Below, one piece after another: positions 16,991 to 28,005 of a stretch of 59,294 nt of DNA (position 1 is its first letter; every line of letters begins with the position of its first letter). Source of the stretch: Deltaproteobacteria bacterium ADurb.Bin151 (lineage in GTDB: Bacteria; Desulfobacterota; Syntrophia; Syntrophales; Smithellaceae). The notes below the pieces were generated by a model. It ran no database searches. It saw only the letters and a program-made list of their open reading frames with translations, and was not told the DNA's origin. Made by a program: the position numbers and the translations under genes. The stretch lies in contig MWDG01000012.1 of NCBI GenBank assembly GCA_002070455.1, positions 1 through 59,294 of the forward strand, given 5' to 3'.

Positions 16991-17485
16991 TTATGGCTTT
17001 ACGTTGCAGAACTCCTTCAGTGCGTCTTTGATATCCACAGCTTTTTCTCTGGGAACCCTCTTCAACTCAACATGAACACCCTCGTCCTGCAGAAGTTTGA
17101 ATATGTCCTGGATTTCCGGCTCACATAAAAACACAGAGGGGGCACAGCAAACTTTATAATCTTCATGGTGGATATTGCCGATATTGAGCTTTTTAAAATG
17201 AAAACCGTTCTGGTAAATCTTCAGAGCATCTGAAATCTTACTGAGCAAAACAATAGTCTTTTTGCCACTGCCCTGTGAAAAAACATAATTGGCGGCAAAA
17301 TCCTCCACAGAACAGATATTGACTTCGATATCGCTGGGCACGGCCATCCGGATAACCGTCTCGCAGAAAAAATCGCTGGCGGAATTGTCATCAACGACCA
17401 TGATGCATTTTGCTTCAATAAAAGGCACCCAGGCTTCCAAAATCTGCCCGTGAACAAGCCTGTTGTCCACCCTCACGAGAGCCAT
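16991..17485 (-). CDS. PTS mannose/fructose/sorbose-family EIIB
   Basis: Cytoplasmic phosphocarrier. The phospho-accepting histidine is H12 in the RVDNRLVHGQ motif (numbered from the ATG at 17485). The protein is about 164 aa, the EIIB-Man size. A TTG at 17503 with GGTGA just upstream, overlapping the end of EIIA, is an alternative start adding 6 residues. It receives phosphate from EIIA and would pass it to a sugar bound by EIIC/EIID. Confidence 0.86.
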   Translation of the reverse strand: MALVRVDNRLVHGQILEAWVPFIEAKCIMVVDDNSASDFFCETVIRMAVPSDIEVNICSVEDFAANYVFSQGSGKKTIVLLSKISDALKIYQNGFHFKKLNIGNIHHEDYKVCCAPSVFLCEPEIQDIFKLLQDEGVHVELKRVPREKAVDIKDALKEFCNVKP

Positions 17486-17507
17486 GTCATAAGATTCCGC
17501 CAATGGA

Positions 17508-17918
17508 TCACCCGATTGCCTTTTTATTCAATATTTCACTGGCCAGAGAGATATTCTTTTTTCCGTAATCCTTAATGAAACAGGCGAATTCATTTAATGC
17601 CATTCCTTCCTTTGCGTCGGATAACTTCAACAGCATCGGCAAATTAACTCCCGTAACAACTTCCACTTTCCCTTCTTTCATAAAAGAAAGGGATATATTG
17701 GATGGTGTCCCGCCAAAAAGATCTGTTAAAATCAGCACACCCTTTCCTTTATCCAGTTTTTTAATGGCGCTCTGGATTTCTTTCTTTAATTCTTCGACGC
17801 TTTTGGACTGCTCGACACAAACATGCATCACGTCCTTTAGCGTGCCTTTAATCATCTCCGCCGCTCTGATTAATTCATTTCCCAGATTTCCGTGAGTTGT
17901 TATTAGCACACCGATCAT
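17508..17918 (-). CDS. PTS mannose-type EIIA
   Basis: EIIA-Man fold of 136 aa. The phospho-histidine is H9 in ITTHGNLG, and GVLILTDLFGGTPSN is the second active-site strand and loop. The start at 17918 is supported by a G-run SD (AAAGGGGGGG) just upstream; the longer frame to 17945 would include the SD itself. It is the first gene of EIIA-EIIB-EIIC and follows addA with about 130 bases between. HPr, EI and HPr kinase are not in the window. Confidence 0.88.
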   Translation of the reverse strand: MIGVLITTHGNLGNELIRAAEMIKGTLKDVMHVCVEQSKSVEELKKEIQSAIKKLDKGKGVLILTDLFGGTPSNISLSFMKEGKVEVVTGVNLPMLLKLSDAKEGMALNEFACFIKDYGKKNISLASEILNKKAIG

Positions 17919-18046
17919 GATCGCCCCCCCTTTTATTGAAAACACCTGCCGTGTTACCGATGGTTTGCCGGCACATCTGCAATCATCTTAACATATCTGC
18001 TGTGTGTAATAGATTGCCCAATCATTGTCAAGATTTATTGAAAAGG

Positions 18047-20833
18047 TTAATTATCTATGGACAGGATATAATATTCAACCTTCCGTGACGGGTAGATCGT
18101 CTGCATGATCTTTGTATAGCGCTTCAATTGTTCATCGTATTTTTGCTTCAGTCCCCTCATGGAACCTGATTTATAATCCACGATGGTAATCAGATCATCG
18201 GAGACAATCATTCTGTCCACGACGCCAAAATTATTCTTATCCGATATTTGCTGCTCGATGTAGAGATGGCCGGGTCTGAACATCACATTCGCGACATCCT
18301 TCCTTTTGAGAAAGCGACCCACAGCATTATATTCCTCGTCGTTCAACTCTCCGGCTACGGGCAGATCTGATTTACCAATAACCTTTGCAAGCCAGCGGTG
18401 CAGTCTCTCCCCGCGCATAATACCTGCCCTGATCGAGGCAGATAGCAGCGCCGGATCAATTTCGCCATACATTTCAGGTTCGTCATTGGATTTTTCCGGC
18501 ACGTTCAACAGGATCAGTTTTTCAACATTTTTGGGAGAGCCGGACGGACGACAAATATCCTTTTTAAAGCCTTCAGGCGCAAATTGAGAAAACGTATTGA
18601 GCAGTGCCTGATGGACGTCTTTGCAGGTCCCTTCTTTCCTTTCCGGCAGAAAAACCGTAAGCGTCTGTATCGCCCTTGTCGCGGCCACATAGAAAACATT
18701 TGCTCTCTCGCGCCGAATTCGCGCCAGATTCAACTCATGTTTTTCAAGGATTTCTCTGGCAATGACCGATCCGCTTGCGGCCCAGAAATTAAGCTCATTC
18801 TTAGTAAATTCAACATGACATTTTTCGGAGGGCAGATAGAATGCAGGCTCTTTTTCATCCTCGTTCCAGAAGATAAAGACGTGCTTAAACTGAAGTCCCT
18901 TGGTCCCGTGGATGGTATCCACTTTAATATTATCCCTTTTCTCGGCTTCGGGTATCTTCACATGAAACCGTATATTGAACATTCTTAAGAGAAAATCATC
19001 TACGTCAGATCCACCTTCACTGAAGAAGGATTGCGCCTCATCCTGCCAGATGTCGAGGATGTTTGCGGAGATTTTCCCGCGTAAAATCTCGATAGCGCAA
19101 CTGACCGCCATGATTCCGAACGGTCTCGGGAATTTTCCGGCGAATTCGTCCCGAACATTCTCTACCTGCCCGAATATCCCATTCCATACAGGCGACTTTG
19201 CCGCGTTTTCAAAAAACAGATGCTTGCCTTCCTTCGAAAGAACACCCGCTATAAAAAGCAGGACGGCGACGCCTTCTTCGCTTGAAAGAAGCTGCCTGCC
19301 CCTGACCTCTGACACACCGATACCTTCCCTGACAAGTTCAGAAGTGATTCTCTGGACATAATTGTTGGTGAGGGCAAGCACCGCCATGTCACCCCACTGA
19401 CACCCATACTCCGTTTTCTTCTGCTTCAGAACCTTGACGATCGCAGGATAATAAGGGGCTTCGGAAGAACCGTTTTTTGCAAGATGAACAAGCTCCACTT
19501 CTGTAACGCCTTCAAAACGGCTGGGTTCATCCGGAGGTTTCTGTGTTTCCGTTTTCTCTTTTCCAGTGAAAATATTTTCCACAAGTTTATTGAAGAAGGA
19601 TATCAGAAGGGGAGTGCTTCTGTAATTGAATTCCAGAGAATTTTCCCGGATGACATTGTCTTCGATATACGTTGAAAGTGCCTCTTCCAGGGCTTCGCGG
19701 TTTGCACCCCGCCATCCGTAGATCATCTGTTTCCAGTCACCCACGGCAAAGAATGATCTTTCACCGCGCTCGCCGGGACCGGACAGGATCTCTTCAATCA
19801 GGGGAAAGAGGATTTGGATATCTCCTTCGGAGGTGTCCTGGAATTCATCAATCAGCAGATGCTCGGTTCTGTCGAGCCCAAGAGAAAAATAGTTACTCAT
19901 AAGTCGCGGTCTGTCACTGGATGCTATTCCATCAAGGGCCAGAAGAGTTTTCCGCACATCGGAAAAAAATATTACCCCTTTTTCATTCTTAACCGTCCGG
20001 GCTGCATCAAGATAAATTTCGCAGACAAATGCAACGGCCAGCTCCCGGAGAAGGGCCTTGTTCAGAGACAGCTTTTCAGCGATCCTGCGGTATTTTTTGA
20101 AAATCTCATTAAGATCAGCATAGGGGCTTTCCTCCCACGCAATCTTCTTACCCAGGCTTGTGTAACTTCTCAGATCAGCATATTTTGCAACTGTTTTGGA
20201 AACGAAGCTTTCGTAATCATGGAGGGCATCAATGACCCAGCTGTTGACGCGGGGCGTCATCATTGCAGACAATTTATCGGCCTTATTGCGAAGAGCATCG
20301 AGTTCATTCCTCAGGACGCCGTTCTCTTTCATCAGGACACCAAGGTCTTCAATCCTGTCCGCATCCGCGAGGCAGCGTTCGACAATCTGATCATCCGCAA
20401 GAGGTTTCCACAGATTGTCCGGGTCCGTTCTCAATATGCGTGCAGCAATGATCAGTTGATCCCCCATGCCGCGACGCATCAGACTGTCGCAAAAAAGGCT
20501 TTCTATTTCACTGGACAAAACCATTTGTTCCCGCTCATCCGCCATTTTGGGCGCAAAACCCGATGTGGCAAAAAGCCTGTAAAAAAAAGAATCCATCGTC
20601 GAGTATCCGACTCGTCCGGCTTCCATAATGAGATTCAGCTTTTCCATCTGATGCATGTCTTTTTCGGATGCAATCTTTTTCATGATGCGGGAACGCATTT
20701 CTGTTGTGGCGGCACGGGTGAATGTCAGAGCGTATATGAATTTTCCTCTGATGGACAATCGATGAAACACTTCATCGGTGAGCCTTGTGGTTTTTCCCGA
20801 ACCTGCTGAAGCTTTCAGAAGAACGCTTTGCAT
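18047..20833 (-). CDS. addA: AddA-like UvrD-family helicase-nuclease
   Basis: ATP-dependent helicase with a RecB-type nuclease for double-strand-break processing. Walker A ASAGSGKTT is at residues 8-16, motif Ia TFTRAATTEMR follows, and DEFQDT is motif II. VGDWKQMIYGWRGA is motif III, VDTIHGTKGLQ motif V, and FYVAATRA motif VI. The C-terminal PD-(D/E)XK site is GVVDRMI...IVDYKSG near residues 885-905. At 928 aa it is shorter than Bacillus AddA. Its ATG overlaps the addB stop by one base (TGATG), so the two are co-translated. Confidence 0.9.
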   Translation of the reverse strand: MQSVLLKASAGSGKTTRLTDEVFHRLSIRGKFIYALTFTRAATTEMRSRIMKKIASEKDMHQMEKLNLIMEAGRVGYSTMDSFFYRLFATSGFAPKMADEREQMVLSSEIESLFCDSLMRRGMGDQLIIAARILRTDPDNLWKPLADDQIVERCLADADRIEDLGVLMKENGVLRNELDALRNKADKLSAMMTPRVNSWVIDALHDYESFVSKTVAKYADLRSYTSLGKKIAWEESPYADLNEIFKKYRRIAEKLSLNKALLRELAVAFVCEIYLDAARTVKNEKGVIFFSDVRKTLLALDGIASSDRPRLMSNYFSLGLDRTEHLLIDEFQDTSEGDIQILFPLIEEILSGPGERGERSFFAVGDWKQMIYGWRGANREALEEALSTYIEDNVIRENSLEFNYRSTPLLISFFNKLVENIFTGKEKTETQKPPDEPSRFEGVTEVELVHLAKNGSSEAPYYPAIVKVLKQKKTEYGCQWGDMAVLALTNNYVQRITSELVREGIGVSEVRGRQLLSSEEGVAVLLFIAGVLSKEGKHLFFENAAKSPVWNGIFGQVENVRDEFAGKFPRPFGIMAVSCAIEILRGKISANILDIWQDEAQSFFSEGGSDVDDFLLRMFNIRFHVKIPEAEKRDNIKVDTIHGTKGLQFKHVFIFWNEDEKEPAFYLPSEKCHVEFTKNELNFWAASGSVIAREILEKHELNLARIRRERANVFYVAATRAIQTLTVFLPERKEGTCKDVHQALLNTFSQFAPEGFKKDICRPSGSPKNVEKLILLNVPEKSNDEPEMYGEIDPALLSASIRAGIMRGERLHRWLAKVIGKSDLPVAGELNDEEYNAVGRFLKRKDVANVMFRPGHLYIEQQISDKNNFGVVDRMIVSDDLITIVDYKSGSMRGLKQKYDEQLKRYTKIMQTIYPSRKVEYYILSIDN

Positions 20834-23220
20834 CAGGCATCCCTCCTGGAAGTTTTATAATAGACATCCCTTCCGCACAGTGCCTGAAAAAGGCAGTATT
20901 CACACTTCGGAGAGTTATAATCAGGCTCAAGTTCACTTCCGCTGATGATTTGATCGAGCCGGTCCCGGATGGCAGACATCAGTTCATCCGTCATGGCAAT
21001 CCAATCCTCCGGAAGCACCAGAATACGGTCTTTGGATGATTCCTTCAGAAAATAAAAAAAGGCGCGATCCACATTTCCGATAAAATGGCGGTAGATCATT
21101 AACTGGGCTGCGGGATGCAGAATGCCCTTATCTTTTAATTTCTCCACAACGTTTGTTTTTGACGAAATGTTAAAATCGCTTTTCTTTTTGGAGTATTTAA
21201 AATCGATAACGTCGGTACGACCTGATATTTGGGCCAGCCGGTCAGATCTGCCGGTAATCTGATATCCCCCTCCAATCAACCCGTTGAACTTTTCCTCGCA
21301 GGATAAGGTATTGTCGGCAAAAATTATCCTCTCTCCCGAATCCAGTTCATCCTGGTAGATTCCTTTTAAATAAATCTTCGCGTCAAGCCTGTAGATATTG
21401 ATTCCGTCAATATCCCTTGTTTGGCTATTTTCATCGCTTTCCCACAGTTCATCAAAAAGCTTCTCCCAATCATCAATCAGATCCTTTCTTTCCGTTGAAA
21501 GTTTTTGAAGGAATTGATGGACAAAAATTCCCATCCGCATATTTATTTTCTCATCGTCATTCATAAAGGCTGGAGGATTGATTCCGAGGATGTCTTGTTG
21601 GTAAAACAAAAAGGGGCAGCCAAGGATCTTTGAAAGACTTGAAAAGGAATACGTAAATTTGCGCAGCCTTTCCCTCAAGGCATCATCGATGGATACTGCG
21701 GGGCGTTTTTTGTCCTTAACAACCGGCAAAGATGCCCTGAATTCCATTTGCGTGACCGGTATCCCGAATTCCTGAGCAAGAAAAGTCATGTAAAAGCTCG
21801 GCGTTCTTTCACGTATTTGGTCTTCCACCGCCGCAATTTTTATCCGGGAGCCCCTTGACAAAATCTGCCTGAAAATAAGATCTTCATATTCAAATATACT
21901 TTTTCGCATCCATGGTACATGCACCGGGTTGATAAAAGGTCCTTCGAAGGGCTGGCTCGGCATGATTCCGCTGTCCAGAGGAAGGATTAATCCCCTGCTG
22001 AACTTCTCCCCTGATACGTGGCCGAATCCGACAACCTGCACAGGCGCCGACCGGCTCCCCGTGAGGCGGAATTTTTTCGATTCTATCAACATTTTTGCAG
22101 CGTCGGTCAGATGACGCCCAAGCCTCTCCTTCCAGTCGTCAAGAAATGTGGAAACGGAAATGGCTGTCTCAAGGGCCTCACACTCTTCACGGACATACTG
22201 ATTTCTGTTTTTGGACAATTCCATCGCACAGGCGGTTGCAAATGACTTAAAACCGGGTATCCGGTCTGCCTTTCCCGCATTTTCTATTTCCTTCAGAAGC
22301 CTTCTGGCTGCAGCAGTTGTAGAAAACGGCAGCCATACAGCAAGGTTGACGGCATTTCCATACAAACGGAGCGATCGGTTCCAGAGCATCGTCGTCAATG
22401 ACTCATCCAGCAGATAGATCATCATCTGATCTTCTTCAGACCTTTCTTTAAGAAAATTGGAAACCTCCACCGTCACCAGATCGACAATGGCATGAAGACC
22501 GTTGAGCCTGACCAACTCGATGGATGCACCATGCGCAGGCTCGACCTCACCGCCAAAAGACAGGACAAGGTTCTTCGCGGAGTCAAAAGGAAGTTTTTCC
22601 TTTCCATCCAGCCCAAGACCGTAAAGTGGACGGTCAACCCACAACCTTTTTTCTCTGATCTTTCTATAAAACCGTTCCGTTACCGGCGTTATCTCGGGAA
22701 GTCCGACAAATATTTCTTTTCCCGATGGAACCATTCCATCAAGACGCGACATTTCAAGTTCCGTCATAAAGAAATTGATCCTGGAAAGCCATTCGCGAAA
22801 ACCCTGGGCCGTATCGAGATATTCCTCAAGTCTCTCCCACTCAACCTCGGTAAAACGTTCCGATCCCCGAATTGTGTCTTTTCCAATGTTGTATTCCGAA
22901 AGTTTTGCAATAAGAGGAAAAAGGCCCGCGGCACGAGATGCCGGATCTCCTTCATCGGGAAATCTTTGTGCAATGAACTGGATAAAGTAGAGAAGTACCT
23001 CATCAGCGGGCACAGGTTTCAGCTTCATGAGCCGGCTGATTCTACCGGTAAGATAGGAACGAAAGCCTTCAATTTTCGGAAGGATTCCTCCCAACTCCCT
23101 GTGGATCAGATTCTGCAGCGGGTCAACGGCCCTGTCGCTTGCACAGATGATCGTCCAGCCGGAAAGATCAGGATGGTCCTTGCGCAGGAGGTCGATTAAG
23201 TTCTCTAGATATTGTGACAT
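20833..23220 (-). CDS. addB: AddB-like PD-(D/E)XK nuclease subunit
   Basis: About 795 aa. The N-terminal half has the inactivated-helicase look of AddB with no Walker A motif visible. The C-terminal nuclease shows GRSDRLAQ...VIDFKYSK. Four cysteines fit the AddB [4Fe-4S] staple: C535 (LGCPFLFY) and C773-x2-C776-x5-C782 near the C-terminus. The ATG at 23220 is chosen because GGGGGCGG lies just upstream and because a promoter at 23302-23330 excludes the longer frame to 23355. It is the first gene of the addBA unit. Confidence 0.88.
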   Translation of the reverse strand: MSQYLENLIDLLRKDHPDLSGWTIICASDRAVDPLQNLIHRELGGILPKIEGFRSYLTGRISRLMKLKPVPADEVLLYFIQFIAQRFPDEGDPASRAAGLFPLIAKLSEYNIGKDTIRGSERFTEVEWERLEEYLDTAQGFREWLSRINFFMTELEMSRLDGMVPSGKEIFVGLPEITPVTERFYRKIREKRLWVDRPLYGLGLDGKEKLPFDSAKNLVLSFGGEVEPAHGASIELVRLNGLHAIVDLVTVEVSNFLKERSEEDQMMIYLLDESLTTMLWNRSLRLYGNAVNLAVWLPFSTTAAARRLLKEIENAGKADRIPGFKSFATACAMELSKNRNQYVREECEALETAISVSTFLDDWKERLGRHLTDAAKMLIESKKFRLTGSRSAPVQVVGFGHVSGEKFSRGLILPLDSGIMPSQPFEGPFINPVHVPWMRKSIFEYEDLIFRQILSRGSRIKIAAVEDQIRERTPSFYMTFLAQEFGIPVTQMEFRASLPVVKDKKRPAVSIDDALRERLRKFTYSFSSLSKILGCPFLFYQQDILGINPPAFMNDDEKINMRMGIFVHQFLQKLSTERKDLIDDWEKLFDELWESDENSQTRDIDGINIYRLDAKIYLKGIYQDELDSGERIIFADNTLSCEEKFNGLIGGGYQITGRSDRLAQISGRTDVIDFKYSKKKSDFNISSKTNVVEKLKDKGILHPAAQLMIYRHFIGNVDRAFFYFLKESSKDRILVLPEDWIAMTDELMSAIRDRLDQIISGSELEPDYNSPKCEYCLFQALCGRDVYYKTSRRDA

Positions 23221-23301
23221 TTTGGTTTCCGCCCCCATAAACCGCCTCGCACAAGCTGTCGAGGGATGAAATGAATATTTTTCTCCCTTCCTCATTTTAC
23301 A

Positions 23302-23330
23302 ACTATGGAGAATCGGGCAATCCCTGTCAA
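23302..23330 (-). promoter_or_regulatory. Sigma-70 promoter of addBA
   Basis: On the minus strand, a perfect -35 TTGACA (23325-23330) and -10 CATAGT (23302-23307) are spaced by 17 bases. The expected start is near 23295, giving a leader of about 75 bases to the ATG at 23220. Confidence 0.55.
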
Positions 23331-23366
23331 GTCTGTTATGATCCTGCAAGCTCATTCAAGATTGTA

Positions 23367-23395
23367 TTGACATCGGAATGACCTGTATTTATAAT
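23367..23395 (+). promoter_or_regulatory. Full-consensus sigma-70 promoter of the VKOR gene
   Basis: TTGACA at 23367-23372 and TATAAT at 23390-23395 have a 17-base spacer and match the consensus at every position. The expected start is near 23402, about 32 bases before the ATG. It is back-to-back with the addBA promoter. Confidence 0.75.
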
Positions 23396-23433
23396 AATTT
23401 AATAATAAAATTTCACGGGGAAAAATATTACAG

Positions 23434-24468
23434 ATGCGTCTTTACAGTTTATTTTTTCAACACCGCCTGATCTGGACGGTTTTACTGGCATTGATCGGAA
23501 TCGTCATTATGATTTATTACGCGTCGTGCAAAACCGCCTGCTCGTACCTCCAGGGTGACATCTTCGGCATTGATCTCAAATATATCGGTGTGGGTTATAT
23601 GGGTCTCATCATCCTCCTGGCTCTTTTCAAACAGGCCGATTTGATCCGCATGCTTGTCTCGGCAGGCATCGGCGTCGAGGTTTTTCTGGTTTCCTTTCAG
23701 TTCAGGGAAGATATTTTCTGCCCTTATTGCCTGTCTTTCGGAGTCATGGTTTTACTGATGTATATCATCAACTATGAAAGATCCAGCATGAGAAACAAAT
23801 GGTACCAGAAAATGCTCTATGTTTTCGGAGACGCAAGAATACCGTTTCTCAAAAATCAATATTTACCCATGCTGTTCATGATCTTCGCCGGCTATATCTT
23901 TGTCTGCCTGTCTTTTTCGGGATCGTCAACACCCGCTTATGCAGGCGAAAAAACGTTTTCCCCCTCTTATGGCAAAGGTGCATGGGAACTGATTGTATTC
24001 ACGGACTACTTTTGCCACCCGTGCCAGTCTGCAGAAAAAGACCTGGGACCGGAAATTGAAAGGCTTCTGAACAGAGGCGACATGAAAATCACCTTCGTTG
24101 ATTTCCCGGGGCACAAATATTCCGCGCTTTACTCAAAATATTTTCTTTATGCCGTCGGGGCCGGCAGAGGTCATCAAAACGCTGTGAAAGCAAGGCATGA
24201 GCTTTTTTCACTTGCCTCGCAAAACAGAATTTACCAGGAAACGGTTCTATCCGCCGCTTTATCATCCAGGAACATTAGATTGAAAACAATAGATCCGAAG
24301 CCCGTCTACAAAGAATGGTCGAAAACGATCAAACAGTTTGAAATCAATCAGACACCCACGTGTCTTCTGCGATTTTCAAGCACCTATTCGAAAAAGTTTG
24401 CAGATTCCGAAACGATCAGGACAAAATTGATTCCGGAACTGCAAAAGCGCTTTCCCGGGATAAATTGA
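23434..24468 (+). CDS. Vitamin K epoxide reductase-like / thioredoxin-domain fusion
   Basis: Integral-membrane VKOR domain (about 1-165) with loop cysteines C32 and C36, redox centre CPYC (C96, C99) and about four to five TM helices. A DsbA/thioredoxin-like domain follows with active site CHPC (C194-C197, in FTDYFCHPC) and the cis-proline motif QTPTCL. The family re-oxidises its fused oxidoreductase using quinone to form disulfides outside the cytoplasm; this protein would do both steps. The loop Cys spacing (CxxxC) is shorter than the typical bacterial one. GGGG precedes the ATG. It is transcribed from a consensus promoter. Confidence 0.85.
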   Translation: MRLYSLFFQHRLIWTVLLALIGIVIMIYYASCKTACSYLQGDIFGIDLKYIGVGYMGLIILLALFKQADLIRMLVSAGIGVEVFLVSFQFREDIFCPYCLSFGVMVLLMYIINYERSSMRNKWYQKMLYVFGDARIPFLKNQYLPMLFMIFAGYIFVCLSFSGSSTPAYAGEKTFSPSYGKGAWELIVFTDYFCHPCQSAEKDLGPEIERLLNRGDMKITFVDFPGHKYSALYSKYFLYAVGAGRGHQNAVKARHELFSLASQNRIYQETVLSAALSSRNIRLKTIDPKPVYKEWSKTIKQFEINQTPTCLLRFSSTYSKKFADSETIRTKLIPELQKRFPGIN

Positions 24469-24560
24469 AAGCAGATCTTAATATTCATGATTGATTTTTT
24501 TGCCGTCCTGAACTAAAAGACCAAACATCTGAATTTTCATAAAAAGTGATTTTTTTGCAT

Positions 24561-25505
24561 ATGGCCTATATTCTAAATACAACGAATGATTACCACATCC
24601 GTACCCTGAACACTCTGGGCTGGGAATTGACCCTCTGCAACGCACTTCATCCGGAAGACAGTCCCTGCCGCCGGGTATTGAAAAACAGGGAGTCGTTCGG
24701 AACACAGCTTTTCCATTCCCTGGAAAAAATCATCCCTTTTGACCGCTTGAAAAATGTTCTGGAAGTTGGCGGGGGACTAGGCTATCTGATGCGTGATTTT
24801 CTTTCTCTGGCCCCTCATCTCCAGGCAACCATGCTGGACGTTTCCCCTTTCCTGCTTCAAAAACAAAAGGAAACCCTCAGCGGATTTCCCGTGAATTTCC
24901 GTGAAATGGATTTTCTGAAGATATCCCTGTCCGATCTTCGATCTTTTGATTTTATCATCCTGAATGAAATTCTTGGTGATTTTCCAACACTCGTTTACGA
25001 CGAACACCAACCGAAGCAGAATGACCCTGAAACCATTCGCTCCATAAAGCGGATGACAGATTACGTGGAAGAATTTGATCTTGAATTTGCCCCGAAAGAA
25101 AATATCAATATCGGAGCAATGGAGGTTGTGGAAAAATTATGCGGAGCGGACATTCCCTATATTTATCTCAGTGAACACAGCTGTGAGGCGTCAATGCACA
25201 ATGCTCATTTTCCTCAGCATCAGTTTACAGCACAGGGGGTACCCGAAAGAATCCCCCTTAAGGGCCACGACGAATTCACCCTGAAATTTTCCCATCTCCA
25301 GAAAATAGCGCGTTTCTTCCGTTATCGTGTTATTCGGGGCCAATACATCGACCTCCTCCCGCTGGACTACAACGACAGGTTGAAGGCCGCCCTGCAATCG
25401 CCAACCCCGCTCAATGACGAGCAGGAAATTATCCAGCAGTTTGTGCATGATCTCTACAAGTATGAATATCTTGTGCTGATAAATGACTCCAAAAAGAAAG
25501 GATGA
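24561..25505 (+). CDS. SAM-dependent methyltransferase of unknown substrate
   Basis: Class I Rossmann methyltransferase. Motif I is VLEVGGGLGYL, an acidic strand end follows (MLDVS), and FDFIILNEILGDFP is the motif IV region. The C-terminal half contains an EVVEKLCGADIPYIYLSEH segment that I do not recognise. I chose the ATG at 24561 over GTG 24546; neither has a clear SD. It is 3 bases before the DUF2845 gene and so probably co-transcribed with it. 314 aa. Confidence 0.72.
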   Translation: MAYILNTTNDYHIRTLNTLGWELTLCNALHPEDSPCRRVLKNRESFGTQLFHSLEKIIPFDRLKNVLEVGGGLGYLMRDFLSLAPHLQATMLDVSPFLLQKQKETLSGFPVNFREMDFLKISLSDLRSFDFIILNEILGDFPTLVYDEHQPKQNDPETIRSIKRMTDYVEEFDLEFAPKENINIGAMEVVEKLCGADIPYIYLSEHSCEASMHNAHFPQHQFTAQGVPERIPLKGHDEFTLKFSHLQKIARFFRYRVIRGQYIDLLPLDYNDRLKAALQSPTPLNDEQEIIQQFVHDLYKYEYLVLINDSKKKG

Positions 25506-25508
25506 CTT

Positions 25509-25871
25509 TTGAATACGCTCAAAATGATATTCATCAGTTGCGTCATGATATTTTTCTTCTGCTCTGACGCCCTTGCCTTCCGCTGTGGAAATGGACTTGT
25601 CACAAGCGGCGACACAAAAATGCAGGTCCTGGTCACCTGTGGTAAACCGACTTCAAAGGAAAAAGTCTGTGAAGATCCTCAAACAACCATCCGAACTGAT
25701 ATAAAAGGAAGAAAGATCAAATCGAAGAGATGCAGCAACAAGGTGGAAGTCTGGCATTACAACTGCGGCGAGAATGATTTTATCTATGCACTTACCTTTG
25801 ATGATGGAATCCTGAAAAAGGAAACCACTGAAGGCCAGGGGAAAGGCAAATCCGACTGCCTCGGCAAATAA
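25509..25871 (+). CDS. Exported DUF2845 protein
   Basis: Small exported protein of 120 aa with a signal peptide (to about residue 23, SDALA|F). The DUF2845 body starts FRCGNGLVTSGD and contains VLVTCGKP and VEVWHYNCGEN. Six cysteines in the mature part suggest disulfides, consistent with the VKOR-thioredoxin oxidase two genes upstream. It starts at TTG 25509 with GAAAGGA at 25496-25502; an in-frame ATG at 25524 is less well placed. Its stop codon directly abuts that of the convergent YyaL-like gene. Confidence 0.78.
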   Translation: MNTLKMIFISCVMIFFFCSDALAFRCGNGLVTSGDTKMQVLVTCGKPTSKEKVCEDPQTTIRTDIKGRKIKSKRCSNKVEVWHYNCGENDFIYALTFDDGILKKETTEGQGKGKSDCLGK

Positions 25872-27953
<2,082 letters not shown>

Positions 27954-28005
27954 CTCCGATTAAACAAAGATGACGGTTCTAGACAATGGAAAAAAGGATG
28001 TAGCC

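Noticed and set aside
19814..20809. 331-codon plus-strand frame inside addA
   Set aside because: Antisense to the helicase motifs, Cys/His-rich without a pattern, no SD.
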